Shown here piece after piece: positions 10,083 through 22,942 of a stretch of 64,000 nt of DNA. Source of the stretch: Bisporella sp. PMI_857 (taxonomy: Eukaryota > Ascomycota > Leotiomycetes > Helotiales > Helotiaceae); assembly GCA_021307315.1 (NCBI GenBank), contig JAJSPD010000099.1, forward strand, positions 83,245 to 147,244, read 5' to 3'. Position 1 is the first letter of the stretch; each line of letters begins with the position of its first letter. The notes under the pieces were generated by a model. It saw only the letters and a list, made by a program, of their open reading frames with translations, had not been told where the DNA came from and did no database searches. The position numbers and the translations under genes are program-made.

Positions 10083-11736
10083 TTACTTATCTACTTGCAT
10101 CGGAAGAGGCTTCCCGGCCCTTCTCGCAACCTCCACAGCACGATAAAACAAAACGCCATCAGCAACCTGCTCAGCAGCCAGCGTGAAGTCACTCACAGTC
10201 TCATCATCCGTACCCTCATTCCTACGTTCCACCGCATCCAGCAAAGCCTCACAGTCCCAACAATTACAAACCGCATACTCCTTCCCATATCGAACCCTAA
10301 ACAAATTCTTCGTCTTCTCCATTCCTTCATCTAGTGTACCCTTCCCCAGCTTATCATCGTGGTCCAAAAACCTCCCGGCAATGTCGACCGAAGCATCGAT
10401 ATAGCGTTTGGGGGAAAGTTGGTGCGTATGCCACACCAGATCAACGTCCAGGGTGGGCACAAGCATTGTACCCGGATAGAGCTTGAAAAGCTTAAGGAAT
10501 TTACCGTACCTGCCTTGTGCCCGCCGAAGCGTACCGCAAAGGGCGGGGGATCTTATCCAAAGCTGTGCGTCCATTTTCTGCACGAATGACGCTTGCCGTT
10601 CTACGGCTGCCGCAAGCTGGATGGAATCTGGAAAATTGGCGAGGGTAGCACTGAAGATACGAATAAATGCTGTATCGTCAGTGGATAGGCCCTGGGTATT
10701 TAAGGATTGGGAGATTTTGGCTTGTGTAAGTGTTTTTGTGCCATAGGATGTCAGGATTCTCTGTACCAGGGGCTGCTTAGCTGTAGTGGTCAGGTAGTCG
10801 AATATGTCAGATGGGAGATTTAAGCTTTGTTCCCACCAGGTTGAAGAAGTTGTGGGAAGATTGTACAACCATTTATTATTATCAATGGCTTCATGCTTTG
10901 GTTATTTAAATATATTAGTACACGAGTTATTCTTCAATTTGGTGCTAAGTCCGGGAACACTTGTCAAAACGGTCCTTAAGTACCATATTGCGGTGACTAC
11001 AATAGATAGAAGACAACTAACACACTAAAGATGAAGTGAAAGAGAATGACTCACGATGGCCTGCCAGGGAAACGCAACTTCTGGCATGTTCTTTAAAGAC
11101 TTTCTCCTACAATAGCTCTGAAAGTATTTCGGATTGAGAAGCAGAGAATGCCACACCATAAGCACATCTAGAATTTTAGCATTACCACTCAATTAGAATG
11201 GTCATTGAGGACATACCCAATGGCGGTAATATCGATTTCAAGGCGCTCTCCTTCATCGGATCCGCCAAAGCAGAATCGGCGAGACGAAGCCATCGGTCGA
11301 ACCTCACGACAGCCAAATCGAGAAACAACGGCCATTTCTCCCTCCTTCTAGTGGCAAAGGTAGGATCCTTCTTCTTGATCGTTTTCGCTAGTCCATAGTA
11401 CTGCTTCCGCACTATAATTTGTGGGTTTGCTACAATCCCGAAAGTCTTGTCAAGCGCAGTAGATTTCAGAACTTCAGCTCGTAATGTGTGAAAGCACTGG
11501 AGAAGCTCGAGATGAACTGCGCATTCGGCGATTGTGGGAAGCATGGCATTTTCATCGCTGCGGGTGTTTGGATCGGTGAGCGATTGGAAAATTGAAGGCC
11601 GGGGGATGATGGGCTCTTGGGCTTTGGATTTCGCTGTGGGGTACACTTTTTCTGGTCGTCCTTGCTTGAGGCCATTCAAAGAGGCTTTGCTGGAGGTATG
11701 GAGCGCTTTCTGGTCAGCCCCAATAGCAAGAGCCAT
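10083..11736 (-). CDS. Glycine-rich-domain-protein (GRDP/DUF1399)-like, 3 exons, 481 aa
   Basis: Exons on the minus strand are 11217-11736, 11055-11167 and 10083-10895. The splice at 11217/11167 completes LPPLDVLMVWHSLLLNP (about residues 171-187) and the next yields WQAIHEAIDNN. A second signature, MLVPTLDVDLVWHTHQLSP (about residues 355-373), and a CNCWDCE motif lie in the last exon. The two (D)VxVWH repeats are the hallmark of GRDP proteins, of which plant members affect development and stress; fungal roles are unknown. The Gly-rich tail of the plant proteins is missing here. The gene is divergent from the 973-aa gene, with 416 bp between starts that may be a shared promoter. An extra upstream exon cannot be excluded. 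Confidence 0.83.
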
Positions 11737-12152
11737 AGCAAAGAAGTTTGAATACTCTGATATCTAGCTGTGAGATCGGAATGGCAATAAGTCAGAGGAC
11801 GAGGGAGTCTGGGAGCGTTGTTCTGTTGTGGCTTCCTTAGGTAGCACCGCACCACCATCGCTGTATCATAGAACACAAGATATGATCGGGCACACCCATA
11901 GGCTGACACGCTAATTGAAATGATTGCACAAAAGTTCCCGTGCGCTGTGTGCAGTCTAAAATTGTTTTGGGGCACGTTGCTGCCTAGAGGTGTGCACTGC
12001 CTTGGCACCGCCTCAAATAGACATGGGTAATGTTGATGCTCGCCTATGAGTTGCCCCATCATGAGTACAGATCAAAACCTGTAAGTTTGGTGATCTAATC
12101 GATTATTTTCTGGGAGTAATGAATTGCGTGGAGTTATTGCATATCGTATACC

Positions 12153-15100
12153 ATGACTCGAACTCTACCAAATCGACTACTATGGATAAAGGGACTAGGG
12201 AATAGAACGCCGACCAGCTCGGCGAGCAGCAACAATATCACGAATGCCCCGAACCTACCATGGACTGTCATTGGCGACGCTGAAACTCACTTGCTTCAAG
12301 AATTGACGAGCTTGTATTGGGAGGGCGTTAAGCGCGAGCTCGAGGTTGTTCTTCTCACGCTGAAGAAATGGCAGGAGCCAGAGTATAGTTCGGTCGTACT
12401 TGATGATGAAGAGGAAAAGTTTATCCATGGATTTGACAGTTTCATCGATCAAGTCAGTCAGGAATCTCGGGCATTTGCTGTGCGATATGGTATGTTAAAT
12501 ATTGGTTCTCTTATGTCGATATATAATTTGAGGTTTTGGACGGAACATGTTGCGAAAGCTGTAGAGCGATCAAATTTGATTCGCTGTAGTTCTTTAAACT
12601 TGACTAATATAAATTCGTTCAGGCGAGGGAAAACATTCAACTGGTGGAGAACTAAAATCCTACAAGGAAGCGCTACATGCTCAGGCGCTGGACATCAGTG
12701 CTGAGAGTAGCAGTTCTGCACTTAAGGGTGCAGTGAGAATGAAACTTGAAGGTGGGTTTTCTCTGCAAGAAGTTGAAATCAATTTGTTTAGTTAATGGTT
12801 CAATAGAAATTCAACAAATTACAACCCTTGAGAATAGGGCTAAAATGCTTCTTCAAAGCGCAGGTGAGTCGGATTTTCGATCAAAGGTTGTACATGAATC
12901 AGATCAAAGAAGAACGGAAGGATGCTCATCGTTTCGGTCCTCCTATATCCAAGAAATTACTCTGTGTAAAATAATCTAATCCGAGGTAACAGGCTTCCTT
13001 GATATTGACAAGCTTATTGAGCATCGGCCTCCACTTCACAACATGTCATTTTGGAAAAAGCCGTCAGTTCCCCAGTGTAAGCGCTTTCTAAATCCCATCT
13101 TCCAACTGTCTAACCAAAACAACAAGTGACTTTAACGAAGTTTGATAAATACTGGATACCTATCTTCTCACCAGCACGTTGTTCATCATGCAGCAGTACG
13201 CTAAGGGGTAGTATGTTCCACAAAACTGATGGAGATGATGAGAAGACCACTATGTGTGAAGAGTGTTATCGAGAATCCCACTATGGTCATCCGGGTCTTG
13301 TTAAAGTTTACAAACATTGCATTCTCGAAGAAGTCATCACACCGGGTGCAAGTCGAAATATCTGTCGATGCAGCGCAGTTCCACATTTTGACTCCAATGG
13401 CCGATCGCGAGTCTTATTTCCCGTGGGTGAAGAGGATAAGCATCGAAGTATTGAAGAAGGCGGGATGCAATGTGGCCTCCTGAAACTTGGAGAACTAGTT
13501 GCTGAGGCTAAGTATGATGGAATGCAAACTACGATAAAGAAGCGTATTAAGCTAGGTGAGGAGAAGAGGATGCATGAGGAACAAGCGAAGAAAAATAAAG
13601 AAATTGAGGCGAAAATCAAGAAGAAGGAAGCAGCCAGGGTTGGCCGACGGAACATGAAGACTGTGACACAGCCTAGTCTACATGATGCTGGCATCAAATC
13701 GGAAACCAGTGGGAAATCGGTCTCTGTGGAAGATCAAGAAGCCGATGGGGATATTCCATTCTTTCTTAGAAAGTATACAGAGAAGTATCCTTTTGGAAAT
13801 GTTCATATGGCACTACGCGTTGGTCCTCTTATCATTGAGAATGGAGTTTCGAAGTAAGCGTCTCACCTTATTCTAATTCACACAGCTTATCCACTAACAT
13901 ATATCAGCACTAAAGGCGGCGCGCTTGTTACAATTCGGGACCCTCCCAACCTACAGGCTCATGGCGAGGTTAGCAGCAAGGTCGGAAGGAGACTAGCATT
14001 AAGCACTGGAACAGCACGCACTCTTTGGACGCAGCCAGAGATCAAAGAAAAACTTCCCAAAAGGTACAAGGCCGCAATGAAACAAGTAGCCGGTGCCTCT
14101 TTTAGCGGTATACTCGACCCAAATCTTGAGCGGGACATTATAAAGGCATTGATAAAAGCTAGTCAGCAACGATTTGATGACCCAGGCCTGCATGCGACAG
14201 AGCAACGAAAGCTGCTCGACCAAATATTGGGAAACTTGCTGTCGAAACTAAAACACCTTATAGAATCAAGGGTTAGCATCTATCTGGGAAGTGTCGCAAA
14301 ACGTCTGCTGGATCCGCTGACTGAACTTCACTGGAGCGCTACATCAAACAATTGTCAGAACTTCTGCGACATGCTGATTGACTGGGAGAAATTTGGACCG
14401 ATGATAGGGTCTGATTCAGTAATTTCTGAGGCTGATGGTCGACGGGCTCCGTTATACACGATGAGCTTCGTATGCCGTCCTTCAAGTTACACTGCAAGAC
14501 CGGTAAATACCAAATTTGACGTCCCCAGTGGATTGACCGAGGAGTATTTGCTGAAATTCCGCTATGGAATACACGACGAAGCTGATATAATCGATTCACT
14601 TCAAGAGTATTGGTACGATTGGGGTACATTTGGTGGCCCCTTGTACGAACACCAAGATCTCTTTCCGTGGGACTGCACAGAAGCGTATGGTCGTTATCCT
14701 GTCTCTTGCAATAATTGCAACATATCCAAACACGTATGGGCATTTCCATTCGACTCCTGGTCTATAATATCGTTGCATCTCTCTAGAGATCGTTACATGT
14801 ACGCACCCGAGTCAATGCCAAGTGGAGCTCCCTCAAAAAACAGTACCTCGCCACTTTCAAACACAGCATGGATGCGAAACCGGCTAAAAGTCCTCCTTGC
14901 TCTTGACTCACTCCTCTCAGCGGCAGGGGCAATGGCTTCAGATCTTGCTTTCCGCGCCAGCACTTCCTGGCTGCATAAACAGAGAGACGCTTCTCTGGAC
15001 CGCCTGAAATTGGGTGGCATACACCGCGCACAGCCCTTCTCGCATTACTTCGAACAGGGAAAATACTACCGGTACTTCATCGCCGAATGGGCACATTTGA

Positions 15101-15495
15101 AGAGGAAGAATAAAATCGAAGCTTACGAGTTATTGAGGGATGGAAGAGTCAAGTTGTGGGATGTACCAACTGGCCCTTATGGCCACCTGACACAAGAAAG
15201 CAGAGCGGGACGTGGGGGATGGGGTGGTGGAATTGCTGCTGGGGCTGTTGTTGCTGATGGTGGATTTACAGATTCGGGATTTGGGAGTTCGGATGGTGGT
15301 ATGACTGGTATTAATGGAGCTTGTGCGGGTGGATGTGGAGCAAACTGTGGGTCTGGTGGATGTGCTTCAGGTGGTTGTGGAGGGGGAGGAGGAGACGGTG
15401 GAGGAGGCGGAGGTTGCGGAGGCGGAGGTTGCGGAGGTGGAGGTTGCGGAGGTGGAGGTGGAGGCTGCGGTGGATGTTGTAAGGCGCTGGAGTAG
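12153..15495 (+). CDS. Large uncharacterised protein with zinc-finger-like centre and Gly/Cys tail, 6 exons, 973 aa
   Basis: Exons are 12153-12489, 12623-12751, 12807-12863, 12993-13076, 13127-13853 and 13908-15495. All junctions are GT-AG and the phases agree throughout. The protein has a helical N-terminus, a Cys cluster resembling a ZZ-type finger (CSSC about 221-224, CEEC about 246-249, then HYGHP and CRC), a Lys/Glu coiled segment at about 365-395, a long conserved middle, and a tail of about 100 residues made almost only of Gly and Cys. I do not recognise the family. The last five codons before the stop (Cys-Lys-Ala-Leu-Glu) and the TAG itself come from a solo LTR; without it the frame would end ...Gly-Gly-Cys-TGA. 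It is divergent from the GRDP-like gene, which suggests co-regulation. Confidence 0.8.
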
Positions 15496-15679
15496 TGTGG
15501 CACAAGTCAACTGCAATTTGATACAAGACTAATTTCTACCCTCTCTACTACGTCCCGAGTCCCCTACTTATACCTTCCGTACCCCTGGCGGCTCCCCACG
15601 TGCCCATACATGCCCAGCATCAGGGCTCTTACCGAGCCGCTCCTTGCCCCTTTAGCACGTGATATCCTGGCACCTGATA
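15478..15679 (-). mobile_element. Solo LTR (family B, 202 bp) inserted at a stop codon
   Basis: This segment is the reverse complement of the 202-bp LTR at 40354-40555 over its whole length, with matching ends (TGTAAGG here is the complement of the CCTTACA end). It is flanked by a perfect 5-bp target duplication GATGT at 15473-15477 and 15680-15684. The original stop TGA of the 973-aa gene lies just after the duplication (15685-15687). The LTR carries its own TATA-like TATAAGTAG pointing leftwards, so it could drive antisense RNA into the gene. Confidence 0.93.
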
Positions 15680-16067
15680 GATGTTGACCATCGAAGTAGT
15701 AATCACTAAAATGCTCTTCAAGGATCTGGAAAGACATTTGATATTTGTTGAGCAACAGTACGTAAAAGTGGACGATATCAAATTCTAATCCGCGACACTT
15801 ATTTCCGACAAAATCGGCAAAAGTTGATCAGCTACTTCATGCGCCTAGCATATGTAGTCCCGTGTCTGGCGTCAAATTAGGAGAGATTTAAGTGGCATAT
15901 CCACCATTTCAACGGGAACAGAGATCAAATACCACAAGTTCATGGGAGTTAAGATACCGTGAGGTCCGTCCTCTTGCATGCAATACGAGATTCTAGTTCA
16001 AGTTCAATAATATAACCATGACTACCAGTTCGCACATTTACCGAGCCATGCATTTTGAGGTCTTATC
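15680..16067. other. Intergenic between the solo LTR and the lipase 3' end
   Basis: Nothing recognised apart from the target duplication and the former stop codon TGA at 15685-15687. Confidence 0.5.
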
Positions 16068-17945
16068 CTACGGCCCAGCGATGCCAGGTTTTGGTTCTTG
16101 GTCCGATTTCCAACCGCTTAAACCATTGAAACTTCCCTGAGAAATCATCTCCACCCGCTCTCTATAATGAATTCTACGATGAACAGAAACGCGACAGAAC
16201 AACAACTTTGCGAATTCCTCTGGCGTGATATTCACCGCTGTAAGTGCCACAGAGCTTTGTACACCTGTCGTGTTTCCTTCACCACTATTTTCATCAATAC
16301 CAGTGTCTATATCTTTCAAGCTCAATTTCAAAACCACAATTGTCTGTAAGTGCCAATACTCGGGTTCTGGCAGTCTCCAGTTTCTGTTTCCCATTAACTC
16401 TCCATCGATCAATCCAGCTCCAGTCTCAAGGCAAACGTCAGCAACTGCGGCAGATGCAATACTCGGTGTGTTATCTTTGTTAGAAATTTCTTCGCCCACC
16501 TTTTGAATTGGTGGTAATTCATAAATAGAACGATATAAATCGACTAATGATATCAGGTACTTCGTATCAGCGCGAGAGACAATGTCAAATTCATTGACAA
16601 AGAGTAGCTGCATGCCTCGGTTTGCATCTTTGGGGATCTTGGATATTGTATCTGCCGGACGGATCGTAGCTGCTGCCCCAAAGGTTATAGTTGAGAAGTA
16701 AAGGGTGGGATCTGAATTATCTGACTCAGTGGCTATGTCGTGAAGTCATCGTTGATTGAATGGAAATATGTGTAAGCTTTAACGTGAAGAAGTGAAAAGT
16801 TTATAACTTACAGTTCTTTGCACCTAAACATAGTAATTTCAACCATAGTAGTGACGCAACGGAACCACCAGCTGAATGGCCAGTAAATAGCACATGCTTC
16901 ACATTCCCATCTCGGACAAGCTTCTCTAAGATCTTATTTATCTGCGGCATAAGTGACTCAGCTCCCATCAAGAACCCAGCATGGGCTTCAACTCCGTCGA
17001 CAGAGGTCAATTTAGAACCACCAGCATGTTCCTCCTGTGTTGATCCGATCAGATATGCACAACAAGTACCAAGGAGATGACGTTTTCCGTACAGATAATT
17101 CCATAAAACTCTTTCCTTTGCTATTTGAATTTACCATCATATCTACTTTGCTTTTCGTACCACGCACAGCGACAACCAACATTGGCAAGTAGGGGTTCTC
17201 TGCTGCATTAGATGACGGATTCTGTGATACGATGGCAAGTGTCGATTTTTTTACGCTTCCGCCGAGTGAAGGCGACAGCGAAACTAATTCTTCAAAGATA
17301 AAGCTGGAATCAGCGAGAGATGTGACAGGTTCGTAGACGGCTGCGGAGCTTTTCCAAGCCAATTCGACTATTGTGGCTTCAGATTGGGTACTAAAGTCGA
17401 TTTTAGTTAGTTTTAGACCTAGAGATAACTCGTGTTTTGCGTTGAATAATCAGCTCAGCGGAACTGGCTTAATACCTCCGAAGCCCTGGCGAAGTGAATT
17501 AAACTAACCATTTCCACTTATCTGCATCCGCATTCACTTTTGAATTCGCGTGCTTAGCAGCTTGATTATCTAGTAACTGTAATTTTTTCTGTATATTATC
17601 GGTGTCAAAATCTCCTGTGCAACGGCAAGTCTGTCAGCAAAAGTTTCATAAGTGGTTAAGGGCCTAAATGGCATGAGCCCATTGCCGGAAGTTTCCCGCC
17701 AAGGCATACAGGAGGTTCATCGAACCAAGAAGAAGACAAAACAACTTACCGTCAAAATCCCCGTCGATCCCATCAAGCGCAGCGTCCAAGACATGGGACA
17801 ATTCTCCAACAGCCGCACTACCACCTTGAGAGTTGTCTACAAACACAAGCCCAGAATTAGGCACAACTGCCGAAGTAGAGAGCGCAGAAGCGGCCGAATG
17901 TCGTGTTTCGCGGCGCGCAGTCATGGAACGAAGTATTTTCTTCAT
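16068..17945 (-). CDS. Class 3 lipase-family alpha/beta hydrolase, 5 exons, 495 aa
   Basis: Minus-strand exons are 17750-17945, 17509-17614, 17093-17390, 16812-17034 and 16068-16732, giving one open frame ending in TAG. The core includes LAWKSSAAVYEP, LPMLVVAVRGTKSKVDMMVN (strand leading to the oxyanion region), EAHAGFLMGAESLMP, and the nucleophile elbow VLFTGHSAGGSVASLL with the catalytic Ser near residue 254. DTKYLISLVDLYRSIY follows. Class 3 lipases hydrolyse acylglycerols; this fungal subgroup lacks a clear signal peptide and is probably intracellular. The N-terminal 100 residues (MKKILRSMTARRETRHS start) are low in homology. The catalytic Asp and His were not assigned with certainty. Confidence 0.85.
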
Positions 17946-18805
17946 TTTATAACGCTGTAACCGAGAATTGATAATTAAGTGTTGATTATGAGCGTGAGCT
18001 GAGGTACGGCCTCGCCAACACCAAGAGCTGGTGGAGCTGGTGGAGTGCAGGCGACTAATAGGTTCACGAGGCCCCGTGGATTTAAAGGCACACGGAATGG
18101 CTAAGGATACACTCGCACCACCCTACAGCATGGGGCCAAATACATGTACCCCAGGGGTAAGTAATAATTTGACAAGCACAATGCGTACCCCACTGCTCCA
18201 CTTGTAAAATCACGGGAACACGTCAATCGGTAAATCATATCCTTTGATTTGGCTAAAATTAGCAATAATAGCACTTTATATGCATAACATTCACATACTT
18301 CCTTGTGCCTGTCGCTTACTTTCTTCGCTCAATCATCCACGCTGCTCATAAGACTGGTGCCTACAGTCTACTTTTGCTCCGCCCCAACGCCCCGAAGGCT
18401 GTAGGTGCGCATGTGCGCCTAGACCAGCTATATGTGGGGCCTGCTAGCCGCATTTACCCGAGCACCAGGTTGTTAAGCGCCGGCCTGGCGAGTACCAACG
18501 CTTGAAGTTTCAACACTTTTCAACAATTATCGTGGTATTTAATTGTTGTTCGTAAAAACGGGCTTTATTTCTCATATGACCAGATGATTCTTCACAGAAG
18601 GCATCGGCATCTTTATCATCGTTCTTTGGCTTTTGTCTGCCCGCGATAGTTCTCGTGTTGTTCAATCGACCAAACCATCTCTAGCCGTCAGCAACAACAT
18701 AACGACACTCATAGCCGTTAAGCTACTCACTCTGGACAGCGTAGCTGTCCACCAGCGCCTTACCGCTGGTTTACTGTCGAGCGTTAATTTAGTAAAACAA
18801 TGTCT
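17946..18805. other. Intergenic left of the copia element
   Basis: Upstream region of the lipase gene followed by about 500 bp without recognised coding. Short frames (18305-18505, 18633-18805) match nothing I know. Confidence 0.4.
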
Positions 18806-18810
18806 GCAGT

Positions 18811-18936
18811 TGTCGGTTCAAACGGTATTGCAATACTTTGTGATGATAGACGTTGTTGTTATTATTCTCTATCTAAGCGCTAGCTAGTCATACGCTCGGT
18901 GAGTCATGTGATCTCACTAGTGCCTTAGTACCAACA
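18811..18936 (-). repeat. 3' LTR of copia element 1
   Basis: 126 bp, apparently identical to 23883-24008. Related to the solo LTR at 59166-59291, which differs mainly by transitions. Confidence 0.95.
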
Positions 18937-18959
18937 CTGGCAGTCTTTCTTTAACGGTA

Positions 18960-19012
18960 CAGTAAAGGAAATAAGATATGGTAAAGGAAATAAGATATAA
19001 TAAAGGAAATGA
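18960..19012. repeat. About 3 copies of an 18-bp tandem repeat
   Basis: GTAAAGGAAATAAGATAT repeats just inside the 3' LTR, in the non-coding end of element 1. Confidence 0.8.
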
Positions 19013-19093
19013 AGCAAAAACAAAGCAAAACATCTTATCGGTACGTGATTGCGTTGATATCTCTTCCCCGCTCTACCCTTTTTCTCGCTCTAC

Positions 19094-22000
19094 CTATGCT
19101 GCAGCCTGTATATCAACCTTATTTGTTTTAATGATACGCGCAAGAGCTGTGTTGCTAGCGTGTTTAGTCATTAAATCAGCGGGGTTCGAGTCTCCGGCAA
19201 TCCAGATGATTTCAGTGATCTTTCGCTGTTCGTACGATTGTCTAATTGCTATAATGTCGATTATTAAGCGCTTTTCGTAAGTTGTACCTAGCTTCACTAG
19301 GCATTCGTAGAGTGAGAATAAGTCGATACAAATGACGATTAGTGTTTGGCGTTGAGTAATTTTATCGAGAGTATCCTTAAGTGCGCAAGTAGTATTAAAA
19401 CCGTGGGCTATTGCGTATAGCTCTGAAGCTATAACGCTTCTTGTAACGCGTTTGCACTTGACGCTTAACCAATGAACAATATTGCAATTGTTGCTGTTGT
19501 CCGCAAGTACTATTACGTAGCCGATTTGAAAGAAATAGTTTTTGTTGTTAGCAAACGATGCGTCTGTAAAAGTAATAAATCGTAGTTGGCCCGTAAGCTT
19601 CACAAATGTCAATTTTTTGTCTTTGTTTTCGATTTGCTATTTTAAGCATTTGTTTAGCTTGTCGACATTATTCTTCTGAGGGTTAGTAGTTTGTGCAGCG
19701 TGTGATAAACCGAAAGCAATCTGTGGCTGGCATACTGACGATATGTAAGCTCTTTTGGCGCGCTGTAAGACGTATTTTTCTCCGCTGATATTGTACGTGT
19801 TAAGCAATTCGATTTTCTTGGCTTGATCATTTTGCGAAACAGTTAGCGTGTTGTTCGTTAGCTTCTTTATTTAAGCGCCGTTAAAAGTAAAATTGTTGTT
19901 TGTTGTTAGTTGCTAAATTGGCTTTGCAAAGAAACCTGCTTTTTTAAGTTTGTTTGATTTTTTTTTCTTGAAACTCGCGTTGCATGCTATTAAAGTGTCA
20001 TCGGTTTGTAGTTTTACAGCTGCAATGTCCGTTATGCGGCTCGTATTGCTATTGATAGCTATAAACAAGAAACATGCGTCGTATAATAATTGCTGCAGCT
20101 TCAAATTGTCGATGTAATAGTTGTAGTATGTATAGAACCAGTAAGTTTCTGCTTCAAAGACTTCGTACAGCGAGAGTAAAACTTTAAGTAGCATTTCTTT
20201 CGGCAGATTTAGCTTTTAAGAAAGCTTAACGTAAAAGTTTCGTGCAAATTGTGATTTTGATTGTGTGTATGTTTGTGTAATATTACGTACATGTATGTCA
20301 AGGTCGGCGTATAGTGCTAAGCAAAGAATAAGTCGTTAGCTCACGCGTTGGATTGTTGGTGATTGAGTTAGTACTGCTTTCTTGCCGTCGTTTTTGTATG
20401 CTTGCACAACCAAGCGTGACTTCTCGTATGTTTTTGGAGTGCTTTCGAGCTTAATATAGTCGACGAATCGGCTATTGAAAATGCGTGCGTTGTTCGGTGC
20501 ATCTGTTTTTCTGATAAACTCAAATACTTTTCTTTTAATTAAGCCATCTAGTTCTTTCTGTTTTAAGCTTGTGAAATCAAGTTGTAGCTTTGGCTGTGTA
20601 TTTGTGATTATAATATCAGCTTTGTACTTGGCTGGCAATCGGCGTGTACGTGTTGATCGGCGGTTAGTTTGGCTATTTTCTCGCTGTTCAGATTAAGCTT
20701 GGTCTGTATATCGCTTAATGTTTGTTGTACGAAACGATATTGGTCCGCGCGGAAGCTCAATAGTCGCCGTTTCTTTTTCGATAGCAAGCAACTTGTATAG
20801 CCCATTCCAGCTTTTTTTATAAATACGCTATACTAAAACGTCTAAGCCGAGTAAAATTGTGTAAATATCATTTGTTGATAGCTTATTTCGAGTTCGTAAC
20901 GCGTCCGTAACTTGCTTTTGTGTTCGCAGCTTTGTAATTTCAGCTATTGCTTTTTTGATTGCAGTAGCTCGCTGTGCGATTAGCGGTGCAAAAGAATCTA
21001 AATGAGTTATTCGTAGAAAAGCTCCGAAAACCAAAAGCGTTGGAATAATACCGTTATAGCCTGCTGTGTTATTGATAGCTTTTACAGCTATTTGGAGTGC
21101 TGTAGTTTTGTTAATGTTTTCGATCTCGTTTTTGATTACTTGATAAGCGCGTCGCAGTAGTTTGTAATATTTTTCGACTATGCTTATTAATGCCGCTGCT
21201 TTAACAAAAACTTCTTTTGTACGAATAAATAAAGATTTTGCTGATTGTTGGAATTCTTAAGAAGCAAAGTTTGTACCGGCGTTGTGAACAATAACGTCAG
21301 GTAAGCTTAAATAGCTGTCGATCTAGTATGTACATAAAGTGTTTTAAACATGTTGAACTGTTATGTTCTGTAGCTATCGTGCAGCTTGAAATCGCGTAGC
21401 TTTATCGACGACGTACAACAGTAAAGAACTATCGATATACATAATATCAGTATAAATAAAGTGATTGAAGTTAATGCTGTCGTTTCGGAAAGTAAACTTG
21501 AACCGTAGTAGTACTTCGCTATATTTCTGACATTTTGTACAATATTTAGTAATATAATCAAGGATCTGGCGGTGCCGTACGTCGCTGTAGCCGGCGCGTT
21601 CGAGCACGTTAGCTAAGCGTGTTGCTAACGAGTAATTAAATCGCTTGTAAAGCGTTCGTAACTCAGTTTCTGTAAAATAGCAATTGGTTGATATTATCGG
21701 TTTTCACATTAAGAACGAGTAACCAAATCGTCGTACAATAAGTACTGATATTCCGCTTTTATTAGTTAGCTTGTTCCGGATGTTATTAAGCGTAATTTTC
21801 TTTGCATTTATGTCAGCAAAGCTTAGTAGAAAAAGTGTATTAGCATTAACAATGTAAAATTCGCATTAGCCGATCGGTGTTAGTATTGTAATTCTGCCAA
21901 TAAAAGTTGTCGAGCCGATGCCAAACGTAGCATTTACTGCTTTTTCGTTAATATTAATTGAAGTCTTTCCAAACAGTTTTTCGTACGCAATGTATTAATT

Positions 22001-22942
22001 GTAGCCAGCTGTAGACTTTCCAGCCGCTCCTGTATCAATTATAATGCCGTGAAATTCGTCTGGTCTATATCGGTCTGTAACAAAATTCTCGTTGTGCAAA
22101 TCATTGTTTTTGAGCAAAGCGTGTATTGTTGCTTTATCCGATAGCTTTCGAACAATATCAGTAGCTTGTGCTTGCTCAATTAAGTGTCCTGCTTCTGTTA
22201 TAAACACATCCGACTTTTTTGTTGTATTAGTTCTTTCTACTTCAACTACTAAAGCTTCAAATTTTTCTGCAAAATCAATCAGCTCGTTGTGTACTTTGTT
22301 TTTTTCTTTTTCGTCCTTTGCTAGATATTAGTTAAATTGTCGGTCAATTTTCTTAGCAAACGTAGCTTTGTATTTAGCTTTGGCTTCGTTGCGTTTTTTT
22401 TGAGTGTGCCGAGTAGACCAGCAATTCTTTTTCTTGCAAATAAAACACTTTTTTTGCCGTGGTTAACTTTGCTGTAGTTGACTGCTGTAGCTTGTACGGT
22501 TGTGTTGCGGTTGTCCGAATTAGCTTTTAGTTGGTCGATTGTACCGGCTTTAGCGTTGCTGAGAATAACGATTTTGCTGGTGGTTTGAATAGTATCGACG
22601 ATCTGTGAAGTATTGCTCAGTTTCGTCGTTGTTTTGCAAAAACTGAGTTTAGCTTTGCTTCTTGTTAACGCTTTCGTACGTTACGATGTTTGTTCGCAAG
22701 TTGTTAATAAGTCCAGTTGATATAAGTGCAAGGATCGAACAGGCGATCGAGCATGCCGAGTGATCTTGGCAGGCCATAAAAAGCTTGTTCTGTAAAAAAG
22801 AGTCGCTTTGGAGATTAGTATCGAGGTTCATTTGTGTTGTGCGTAGCTTTTCGACTAGTAGCTGTAAGCAAGTTTCGGTGTCTTTGTCGGTGTTCTTGCT
22901 GATTATTTGGCGTAGTAATAGCGCGTTCCACTTTGTCAGCAT
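19094..22942 (-). pseudogene. Gag-Pol reading frame of copia element 1 with many nonsense codons
   Basis: All recognisable pieces share one frame: a gag part (22649-22942), the protease motif IIIDTGAAGKST (near 22020-22045), integrase zinc region and core (21374-21607, TDIMYIDSS), reverse transcriptase (20336-20638 with NARIFNSRFVDYIK and SRLVVQAY; 19913-20194 with LQTDDTL in place of the usual YVDD), and RNase H (19094-19612, TDASFANNKN, SELYAIAHGF). Stops include TAA at 20336 where Gln is expected and TAG near 19645 where Trp is expected. I saw no frameshift between the pieces, so the damage is point substitution only. His-to-Tyr and Gly-to-Glu/Lys replacements show both C-to-T and G-to-A change. 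Confidence 0.85.

Noticed and set aside
15177..15532. Long Pro-, His- or Glu-rich frames opposite or offset to the Gly/Cys tail
   Set aside because: They are shadows of the GGT/GGA/TGT repeat coding the Gly/Cys tail of the 973-aa gene.
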